NCBI GenBank assembly: GCA_029339505.1 | Contig: JAQISU010000115.1 | Span: 11,557,001-11,621,000 of the forward strand | Source of the DNA: Unio delphinus | Lineage: Eukaryota > Mollusca > Bivalvia > Unionida > Unionidae | Length of the DNA stretch: 64,000 nucleotides | Direction: 5' to 3' | Shown here: piece after piece, positions 1 to 7,400 of the stretch | How positions within the stretch are numbered: the stretch's first letter is position 1 | Layout: each line of letters starts with the position of its first letter | Program-made: the position numbers and the translations under genes | The notes under the pieces: generated by a model | Database searches by the model: none | Seen by the model: only the letters and a program-made list of their open reading frames with translations | What the model was told of the DNA's origin: nothing

Positions 1-2
1 TT

Positions 3-1658
3 ATATCCCGTAAGGATGCTTTTCTATCCAATGGTGAGAAATTAGGTACGGTTGTTACCTACTGTGATGGATATAATTCCCAGTACACACATTTGAGAAG
101 TTCAATGCTAGCCTATGCTTCTATTAATCTATTTTCGATGATAAATAGATTTCCTAATACCGCGGTTAGAGTGGCCACTGATTCGATGTATATACACAAT
201 AAGTACAAATCAGCTGTAGCGGCATTCACAGATCCCGAAGAAAATTGGGGGCGTTGGCGATTTAAAAAGGAGATGCTACATGAGTATTGTGAATCCGCAG
301 ACGTTGCCATGGATGATAAATATCTTTGTTGTAACCGTATTGAAATTCAATCAGAATTTTCTAATGCACCACCGGTATCTGATCCAGTATGTAGATATAA
401 GACAGTTTATTTAAACGGTTGTGGTGGGTCAGGAAAGACAACTCGTGCAATTGAATTATTTCGCCGTGGAAACGCTAGCGTTTCTAACATGATTGTGCTA
501 ACACCGACTCACAGACTCGCCAGAGAGATGATACAACGAGGGGTAAATGCTTGCACTTATCACAGCTTCTTTCGATGGAAGGGTGACAAATGGACTCCTG
601 AGCGTATGGGTGATAAATTCATTCCTGAAATCATCATTTGGGATGAAATATGCACAGTGTCATTAGATGTATTAAAAACATTTCTTGAGTGGTTGTTAAA
701 CAAAAACACAAAAGTCGTCATGTGCGGGGATCACGGCCAACCACCACCATTTGTCGGTGCATCTCCACATGAATGGCTAAAGGGTTTTGTAGACTACTAT
801 GAAGAAATCACCACTGATTATAGATCACTTGATGAACGATTACGCGAGTTCAAAGCGCTAATTAGATTACAACCGGATAGAATCCAATGCGAAATAGCGC
901 GTGAAGTGATTTCAGAAACCCCAATGAATGATTTCTGGGAAGCGTGGAGACCACACGATTTGATCATTGCAAGTAGAAAAATAGTCAGGGATACACTTCA
1001 GATGAAGTTATTTGAATTGCATAAAGAAAAATTTGCAACGCTTCCAGTACCCCTTTGTTATAGGCCATCGGATACACGAAAACAGAATATTGAAGTTGAT
1101 ATTCCAGGACAGAGTGAAAAACAAATTCTCGTATTAAATGATATTGTGCTGGTTGATATCAATGTCGTTGAAGATGCATTGCGTGCTAATAAATCCCCGT
1201 GGACGCTAGGATACGCAGCAACAATACACTCTTCACAGGGATTGACTATATCGAATACAATTGTTTGGATGGTGGATAATCACATCGAATGGTCAAATTT
1301 AGTCTATCTCGCAGTATCCAGAGTACGAAACATAAATCAACTTCGAAGAGTTGTTTTCGATGATAATGACACAACAATAAGTGATATTGATGTTAGCATC
1401 ATTAATAAAAAACTCTCCGGTTACAAACAACAGGACAAAAAAAAACGAGAATTTGATATTGATGCTGAACTAATAATCACTTTGAAGAAACAACAGAATA
1501 ATCACTGCGCGAGTTGCAATTGTATAATGCGTTGGCAGTATTCGGATAAGGATCCTCGCCAATTCACCGTAGACAGAAAAAATAACAATCTCGGTCATGT
1601 CAGAAATAATGTGATGTTGACTTGTCTTGAGTGCAATAGACGCAACGGTGCTAGTTAA
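3..1658 (+). CDS. DNA polymerase B (C-terminal end) fused to SF1 helicase and HNH nuclease, 5'-truncated by window
   Basis: The frame is open from base 3, so the first ATG (93) is not the start and the gene begins upstream of the window. The N-terminal part is the end of a family B polymerase palm. The metal-binding motif C reads VRVATDSMYI (about base 180), an ATDS variant of the usual DTDS. A superfamily 1 helicase follows (residues counted from the Met at 93): Walker A GCGGSGKTT at 109-117, Walker B IIWDEI at 181-186, a GDHGQPPP motif III at 212-219, TIHSSQG motif V and YLAVSR motif VI. The last 55 residues form an HNH-type zinc nuclease: CASC, then DRKNN, LGH, RNN and CLECN. The stop overlaps the convergent integrase stop by 8 bp. 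Inference: a multi-domain replication protein of the element. Polymerase-helicase-HNH in one chain is unusual for the group. The visible part of the frame is undamaged. Confidence 0.85.
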   Translation: MSRKDAFLSNGEKLGTVVTYCDGYNSQYTHLRSSMLAYASINLFSMINRFPNTAVRVATDSMYIHNKYKSAVAAFTDPEENWGRWRFKKEMLHEYCESADVAMDDKYLCCNRIEIQSEFSNAPPVSDPVCRYKTVYLNGCGGSGKTTRAIELFRRGNASVSNMIVLTPTHRLAREMIQRGVNACTYHSFFRWKGDKWTPERMGDKFIPEIIIWDEICTVSLDVLKTFLEWLLNKNTKVVMCGDHGQPPPFVGASPHEWLKGFVDYYEEITTDYRSLDERLREFKALIRLQPDRIQCEIAREVISETPMNDFWEAWRPHDLIIASRKIVRDTLQMKLFELHKEKFATLPVPLCYRPSDTRKQNIEVDIPGQSEKQILVLNDIVLVDINVVEDALRANKSPWTLGYAATIHSSQGLTISNTIVWMVDNHIEWSNLVYLAVSRVRNINQLRRVVFDDNDTTISDIDVSIINKKLSGYKQQDKKKREFDIDAELIITLKKQQNNHCASCNCIMRWQYSDKDPRQFTVDRKNNNLGHVRNNVMLTCLECNRRNGAS

Positions 1659-2595
1659 GACCATGCGGTGGCAATTGAGTATCCTCGGGAATCACTTGTA
1701 GTTGTTGTCGAGTAAAACCCCGCTGAGGGGCAGTTGAATCCAGTTTATAGACTGGAGGTCTACCAGTTGATCGTGTTATACTAGATATCTTATGCGTAGT
1801 GACGCTCCAAATAGGATCAGTAGCCCTTTTTCTACCCCCTTCAAGCTCTCCTGGTTCGTATAAGTACCTCACAATGACACTACTACCAAGAATTGGTTCT
1901 TTGAAATCTTTTTGTGGTTGTACGGGTATTGACTTCTTTTTAATCGCGTTGATAGGTTTCATGTTGATTGTTCTAGTAATCTCGTTATTCAGTGCAGTAA
2001 TCACAGATGGTAATCTTTTAACCCATTCATGAGATCGCTTTTCTTGAATGAATTCTTTTGCGTATTGATATCCAAATAACCGCTCAGCAATCGTCCGATT
2101 AAATCGTTCTACAATGGCCTGATCGCGATGTAGCGCAGTATGCCCTCGTCGTATGGTGACATTATGATGTTTCATTGTAGATAACACTGCACCCTGAAAT
2201 TCCTTGCCAGGATCAACTTGTAACAGATTTGGCCAGTGCAGAGGACCTCGTCGATAAATCCTTTCAAATGCAGAAGCGACTTCAGTGGCAGATTTTGTTT
2301 TCAGCGGTTCTGCTTCTTTGTATCGACTCGCAACATCAACTACGGTTAACGCATATTTGTAACCACGATCATGTGGCAGAAATAATATATCAGCCTGATG
2401 AACTTCATTAGGAGCGGTCACATCAAAATGCGAGAATTGAATTTGTTTAGGCGGTGGTAGATAAATTTGCCATAGTGCCTGTTTGGATAACCAATTAGCC
2501 GCAGTGGTTTTTTTCACTTTTGCAGCGCTAGCGAGTTTATTGATTGCAGCGTTACCCCTCCAGTATCCCCTCGGAGAATAATAAATTGATTCCAT
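1651..2595 (-). CDS. Maverick/Polinton integrase (retroviral-type DDE, rve family)
   Basis: Catalyses strand transfer of the element into host DNA. The catalytic triad is visible with the canonical spacing: D in HQADILF, D in LLQVDPGKEF, and E 35 residues later in AIVERFNRT, i.e. D,D-35-E. The N-terminal helix-rich segment (MESIYYSPRGYWRG...) and the C-terminal segment with YLYEPGELEGG, ATDPIWS and RGFTRQQL match the usual Polinton integrase layout. The frame opens at 2613, but the second Met (base 2595) fits the family start better and avoids overlap with the phospholipase stop at 2600. Length of about 314 residues is normal and no internal stop is seen. It is convergent with the polymerase-helicase gene and co-directional with the phospholipase and zinc-ribbon ORFs upstream. 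Confidence 0.9.
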   Translation of the reverse strand: MESIYYSPRGYWRGNAAINKLASAAKVKKTTAANWLSKQALWQIYLPPPKQIQFSHFDVTAPNEVHQADILFLPHDRGYKYALTVVDVASRYKEAEPLKTKSATEVASAFERIYRRGPLHWPNLLQVDPGKEFQGAVLSTMKHHNVTIRRGHTALHRDQAIVERFNRTIAERLFGYQYAKEFIQEKRSHEWVKRLPSVITALNNEITRTINMKPINAIKKKSIPVQPQKDFKEPILGSSVIVRYLYEPGELEGGRKRATDPIWSVTTHKISSITRSTGRPPVYKLDSTAPQRGFTRQQLQVIPEDTQLPPHGLN

Positions 2596-2599
2596 ATTA

Positions 2600-2935
2600 T
2601 TAATTACCGGCACCTAACATCAATTTACTTTTCATAGCCGATTTTATCAAAAATGAAGACAATTTTTCTTTGAAGGATTTATCAGGAATAGCATTTAACG
2701 CATGAATTAATTTCACATCTGCTAGATGCCTGTGTTGCAGATTGCTGCTTTTATAAGCAACATCATGAAGGTGACAGGCCTTATCAATGGCGTTTATTGG
2801 TTCTTCACCGGGTCGGGACTGATTTTGATCATTGAGTCTGATATCAAGTCTGGTTCCCGGTCCACAGTAGCTATATCCTGGAAGGTGCTTTTCTCCGGGG
2901 TACTTTGCCCATGGGGTTCCAGGGAGCTTTGCCAA
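2600..2935 (-). CDS. Parvovirus-type phospholipase A2 domain protein
   Basis: Phospholipase A2 domains of this type occur in parvovirus minor capsid proteins and in several Polintons/adintoviruses, where they act on host membranes during particle entry. Seen: calcium-loop motif YCGPGT (residues 23-28), then the catalytic signature CHLHDVAY with the His-Asp dyad at 57-58, and a C-terminal helical tail. The first residue corresponds to a TTG codon (2933-2935), not ATG. The frame stays open further upstream to about 2965 through a Gly-Gly-Asp stretch, so translation probably does not start here. Upstream it lines up with the end of the zinc-ribbon ORF across a nine-base A run (2960-2968) where the frame changes. 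Most likely this is the second half of a once continuous zinc-ribbon/phospholipase protein. Confidence 0.75.
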   Translation of the reverse strand: MAKLPGTPWAKYPGEKHLPGYSYCGPGTRLDIRLNDQNQSRPGEEPINAIDKACHLHDVAYKSSNLQHRHLADVKLIHALNAIPDKSFKEKLSSFLIKSAMKSKLMLGAGN

Positions 2936-3138
2936 TTTGGCTGCGATATCACCTCCTCGTTTTTTTTTAAAACATCTCCGAATTGTAAAATCTTTGATTT
3001 TGTAGAAACAAATCTGAACTTTTTAATACCACATGTTGCACATCTACCAGTAAGTGCTGATCTGTTATTTTTAGTTGTAACCGTCGTCAAGTCATCTGTG
3101 CCAGTACGCGTTTTACAATTCATACAATATAGATCCAT
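2794..3138 (-). CDS. Zinc-ribbon protein (DUF5679-like), probable N-terminal half of the phospholipase protein
   Basis: Starts at ATG 3136-3138. The first 50 residues form a compact zinc ribbon: YCMNC near the start and CATCG about 30 residues later, followed by KKFRFV, as in the small DUF5679-like proteins of Polintons and adintoviruses. After about residue 57 the translation becomes low-complexity and is antisense-like to the phospholipase frame, so the remaining residues to base 2794 are probably not native. The switch coincides with an A9 run (2960-2968, T on the plus strand). The start codon lies only 5 bp from the divergent ATPase ATG. Interpretation as a frameshifted zinc-ribbon/PLA2 fusion is inference; a separate small protein is the alternative. 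Confidence 0.6.
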   Translation of the reverse strand: MDLYCMNCKTRTGTDDLTTVTTKNNRSALTGRCATCGIKKFRFVSTKSKILQFGDVLKKNEEVISQPNWQSSLEPHGQSTPEKSTFQDIATVDREPDLISDSMIKISPDPVKNQ

Positions 3139-3143
3139 AATTT

Positions 3144-3824
3144 ATGTATAGAGATATGGATATAATTGATTTTTCAGCGACTAAAACAAGAGAACCAATT
3201 AAGCATCATGCAGCGCTACCAAACTCTATCCGGATGATTATAATCGGGCCATCTGGATCCGGTAAAACGCAATTGTTGCTCAATTTAATAATGAGATGGA
3301 TGAAGTGGGATAAGTTGTATTAAGTTGCCCCTAGCGTAGATGATCAACGATGTTATGAAGTGTTAAAGGATTTTAACGAGAATGCATCAGAAATTAAAGG
3401 TGAGAACGCCATTGAATTTATAACCGATATCGATGAAGCACCAAACATTGATGATATTGATGGAGATATTAACAATTTAGTCGTATACGACGATATAATG
3501 TTGGATAAACAAAAAAATCCTTTTTTTCCAAAAAGGATCTTTTCCAGAGGCAGGCATAAAAACACTGACGTGATATATGTCACTCAACGCTACACTCAGG
3601 TTCCAAAAGTCATCAGAGATAACTGCAATATTCTTGCTGTATTCAACGGAGTTGATACTCATACTCTTAGAAATATTTGGCAGACATGGTGCTCTGATAT
3701 GGACTTCAATCAATTTCGAGATTTCTTTAGTAATGCTCAGTCGACTCCGCACGGATTCGCAACAATAAATTTGCATGATCCTCGGACACGATATCGTATC
3801 GGACTGGATCAAATATTCGGTTAA
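3144..3824 (+). pseudogene. A32/FtsK-HerA-type genome packaging ATPase with a nonsense codon
   Basis: Powers DNA packaging into virions in Polintons, adintoviruses and large DNA viruses. Reading from ATG 3144, Walker A GPSGSGKTQ lies at residues 35-43. The frame is interrupted by an in-frame TAA at 3321-3323 (codon 60). It continues in the same frame to the natural stop at 3822-3824, with Walker B LVVYDDIM, then the sensor-like FSRGRHKNTDVIYVTQRY and a C-terminal domain. Total length of about 226 codons is normal for the family, so only the single base change breaks it. It is divergent from the zinc-ribbon gene, and its 3' end is 43 bp from the terminal inverted repeat. Confidence 0.85.
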
Positions 3825-3925
3825 AATCATTTATTATTTTTTGTTAACCCAGAACTGAAAGTTCTAGCAGCAGAGAGGGTGATGACCACATCGTTGCGAG
3901 CAAAATTGATTAAAAAATCGTAAAA

Positions 3926-3958
3926 TCTCCGTTTTTGCAAAAATGGAGACTTTTTTTT
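3926..3958 (+). terminator. Stem-loop followed by T run, after the ATPase gene
   Basis: An 11-bp stem (3926-3936 with 3939-3949, one G/T mismatch) with a 2-base loop is followed by eight T residues (3951-3958). It lies 100 bp beyond the ATPase stop and inside the element's terminal region. It resembles a hairpin-plus-U transcription or replication end signal. Its function is inferred from form only. Confidence 0.35.
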
Positions 3959-3980
3959 GGGTTAAATGAGATTTCGTTGG

Positions 3981-4076
3981 AAGCCTAATATTTTGTTCGA
4001 AAACGTGGTCTGTAAGCCTTATTTTGCTCGAAAACGTTATCTGGAAGCCTTATTTTTGCTCGAAAACGTGGTCTGT
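3981..4076 (+). repeat. Three direct repeats of about 32 bp in the terminal region
   Basis: Copies at 3981-4013, 4014-4044 and 4045-4076 share the pattern aagcct-tattttgctcgaaaacg-ggtctg. The middle copy differs at the gttat/gtggt position. They lie inside the inverted repeat and run up to its outer arm, and are typical of iterated subterminal repeats that bind transposase/integrase or replication proteins. Confidence 0.7.
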
Positions 4077-4170
4077 TCACCCTCTCTGCTGCTCAAGTTA
4101 TTAAAAGAAAGTGCCTCATTTTTCATTATTATCAATCTAAAGAGAGCAGTGTAACAAAGATGAAAATCAC

Positions 4171-4320
4171 CTGTTTTCCAGCCATTGACACTGCGCTGAC
4201 AGGGTGAGTTTATCAGGAACGATGAAATTCCCATGTCCTCAAACAGACGTTCCTGCAGTAGTCCAACAAGCTCTCCTGTTGATGCCCCTACTTTCTGCAT
4301 CCATGTATCAACTGAAAAAC
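4171..4320 (-). CDS. Module 7, exon C
   Basis: 150 bp, phase 1-1; acceptor tgatttcag, donor gtgatt. It encodes FSVDTWMQKVGAST, LFEDMGISSFLINSPC and NGWKTG. The donor is 79 bp from the Polinton end, so any eighth module would start beyond that element. Confidence 0.85.
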
Positions 4321-4388
4321 CTGAAATCAATTATAATTAAGATCATTTAAACAAATAAGAAAATGATACATAATTGAAAGAATATTTG

Positions 4389-4438
<50 letters not shown>

Positions 4439-7400
4439 TTGTGAAGCACATATCCTTCAGAATGCCCATTCTGATCATCTCCCAAAAGCTTCAGCCGTTT
4501 GGCTAAGTTGCATAAAAAAATTACAGATCTGTGTGTGTGTGTGTGTATTTATCTTTCAAAATTTTGACACATGAGCAACACATCCACTGCCCATAATGCA
4601 ACTTTGGGATCTGGTCTAGCTCATACATGGCTGTTTGTATTTTAATGCTATTTAAACATATTTATCATTCAAAAATTGGGATCTGAATAGTTTTAAAAGG
4701 TAAAGTGAATACCCCCCCCCCCCCTTTATACTCTATCTGCTAATCTTACATGTGTAGTTAAATAGTTCATACCATGTAAATGTGAAAAGTGATAGTTCAA
4801 AGTCTAAACATATATAAGAACAGGTCTTGGGTAAATATCATGATGCACACATATGCCATAGACAATTATTTTAAGCATCATAATCATTATACATCTGTTG
4901 AGTGATTACAATGAAGAAAACAAAGACCAATTTGTAAAAGTACCCATAAAATTAACACACATATGAAATATTGTCACCATACATCTCCATTCCACCAGCT
5001 CAATCCCCAGAGAAAGAATGGATAAAATATTTTAACTGGTATGCATACAGACAAGCCCTGGTGCTATCCCAAAATTTCAAGTCTCTGTCTTGAATATGCA
5101 AGACAGATAGACACCAAATTTAACCCACCTGAGTATACACATCCAGATAAAGGTGGGATATGTCACATATCAAATACTGCATGCTTACATTTCCCAATAA
5201 ATGCATTTTATGGAATTGATGTAACTATATCACTGATATACAGTAACTATATGGAAATAATCTAATCTTAACCTGAAATAAGATGGCCACTTCTTTCACA
5301 CCAAAGCTTTGATAAATCTGTTCTTTGTAATACTGGTATGGCAAGAAGACATTCCCGCCCGAGGCACACACTGATGTTAAGGTCCATCACATACTTCTTT
5401 TGACTGCTGATGTCTTCAATGCTGAATCTACAATGCAATATGGTGATCTGTCTTGTGCAATGGGGTTATCTTTGTTATGCAATAGGGTTATCCTTGTTAT
5501 ACAATATGATTATCTTTGTTATGCAATGTGGTTATCTTTGTTATGCAATGGGGTTATCTTCGTTATGCAATGGGGTTATCTTTGTTATGCAATAGGGTTA
5601 TCTTTGTTATGCAATAGGGTTATCTTTGTTATGCAGTAGGGTTATCTTTGTTATGCAATAGGGTTATCTTTGTTATGCAATGGGGTTATCTTCGCTATGC
5701 AATAGGGTTATCCTTGTTATGCAATGTGGTTATCTTTGTTATGCAATAGGGTTATCTTTGTTATGCATTTTTAAAAGGTAATGTGACCTGTCAAGTTAAT
5801 TTCCTGTCCAAGAATTACTTGCGCAAAATATTAAAAAACATATCTAGTCAGTTTCTTGCTAAACTATATTCAGTTGGCCAGTAAAATGTACATCACATTT
5901 TATGTACCATACCCTGGATGCCATAGCCGATGCAAAAAAAGTTTGAATTTTTCTGTGAAAGATTGAATTGTCTCATTCAACTATTGTCAATCAAGTCTGC
6001 ACCATTTACTATCTGATCCATATAAAGATTAATCTATGATCAGATGAAAAAATTCCACAAAAGCAATAGCCAAAAATAGTCTATATGGTTGGTATTCTCC
6101 ATTTCTACATTTAATTTCAAAATACTGCTGAACAGATGCTTGACCAGTATGACATCTGTTTTGGTCAAGCCAGCATGTACATGGGATTTATATTTAATGT
6201 CAAAAGCATTGTTGTATTTTTGACACAAACATATGCTCGACCAGTATGACATCTGTTTTGGTCCAGCCAGCATGTATATGGGATTACAATTTAATGTCAA
6301 TATTGTGCTTAAAATCACTTGCTGGTATTTTCAAGTTCCAATAATCACATTTACTTCAAAAAATGTAAAGCCTTGTTATAATTGCTATCATCAGACAGTG
6401 TTTGCTGAATCCAATTAGCATCTGCAGATGATTCATTCTGGATGTCAGTTATGTCAAGTTTTTCAGGTAGCCCATTTCAATCACCTGCATTTTTAAAACT
6501 TCATTAAATGCATGGTAAAACTATTACAAAATAGTTAATCCAGAGGCCACTGTACCAATCAATTTCATTTCACAACCATTTATTTGAAGTGGAAGCATCC
6601 AGACTTACATAAATGATGACAAGTGGCATGAAAAGTCCTATTGGACATCGACGGATTGTATGAACTATGCCATGACAAGCTCTTTAAAAGTTAATATAAT
6701 CTGATGCTTTGGCTTAAAAAATACATGTTATATATGATTATTTCAATTACATTACTTTGTCAATATTTTGTAGTGATATAGTGGCAGAAGCTGCCATTTT
6801 TGTTTTCAACTAGTTATGAAAAACATGCAACTTTTTTAAATGGCAGTAATCATTACAGAATAAAATGGCGGTAACAGTTGAAGTTTTGTAAGGAGGTAAA
6901 GGTAGGAGTAGTAAAGGTTTAGGAGTATTACTTCATTTGATTTTGTTCTTTTTCCTGTTTTTATCAATTACAATTATATAACAGGAAACCATCTGCAGTT
7001 AATAAACCAAACAAACTTACTCAAATTTGATAATATCATTCATAGAAAACTGCTCCTTCTTTCCCCATTTGTAATTCAACAGATTAATTGTGTGATTGAG
7101 TCTCTCAATTCCAACATGAAGCAGTAGGTTGCAGGAATCAAGGTCTAAATAGACATGGAATGACCTTCCCAACTGCATGACATCAATACAGCAATCAATT
7201 CCTGTACAGTGGTCTGGGATACTGCATGTGATGTTTCCTGGAAGTACTGGAACATTTACGTCCTTTGGACATTCTGTGGATAGAAAGAAAATAAATTTAT
7301 TTTTCAGTTATTATATTAAGTTATCCCTATTATGAATGTATTTGTATAAATCTTTTCTGAACCACATATACTATAGTTAAATTCATACTGGTCATGTATA

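Larger units (their letters stand above)
1..4092. mobile_element. Maverick/Polinton (adintovirus-like) element, right-hand part
   Basis: Seen: five tightly packed, virus-like ORFs on both strands (polymerase-helicase, integrase, phospholipase, zinc ribbon, packaging ATPase) with no introns and overlapping ends, followed by a repeat-rich tail. Known: protein-primed family B polymerase plus retroviral-type integrase plus A32-like ATPase is the signature of Mavericks/Polintons and adintoviruses, which replicate and package DNA as virus-like elements integrated in animal genomes. The left part, where capsid proteins and the adenain-type protease would be expected, is outside the window. The right boundary is set at the end of the inverted-repeat arm (4092), 79 bp before a host exon. 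The copy shows decay: one nonsense codon in the ATPase and a probable frameshift between zinc ribbon and phospholipase. Confidence 0.85.
3867..4092. repeat. Terminal inverted repeat/fold-back at element end
   Basis: The left arm (3867-3907, starting agcagcagagagggtga) is matched by the reverse complement of the right arm (4050-4092, ending tcaccctctctgctgct). The outer 17 bases are identical and the inner 25 are imperfect (both arms contain a GACCAC block and a gcgagcaaaa/tcgagcaaaa block). The arms enclose the stem-loop and a direct-repeat block. The right arm is taken as the outer end of the element. An internal inverted copy of an end could be a terminal fold-back, a second nested end, or a small MITE made from the terminus. 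Confidence 0.6.

Noticed and set aside
93..95. ATG at 93 as start of the helicase gene
   Set aside because: The frame is open and conserved polymerase-like sequence continues upstream to base 3, so this Met is internal.
2726..3151. 141-codon plus-strand frame
   Set aside because: It is antisense to the phospholipase and zinc-ribbon genes and has no family features.
4374..4574. Frame rich in Tyr-Ile
   Set aside because: Translation of an (AT)n tract.
5400..5639. Two overlapping repetitive frames with LLCN and LCYA words
   Set aside because: Translation of the 22-bp minisatellite; its period is not a multiple of three and the strand is opposite to the gene.
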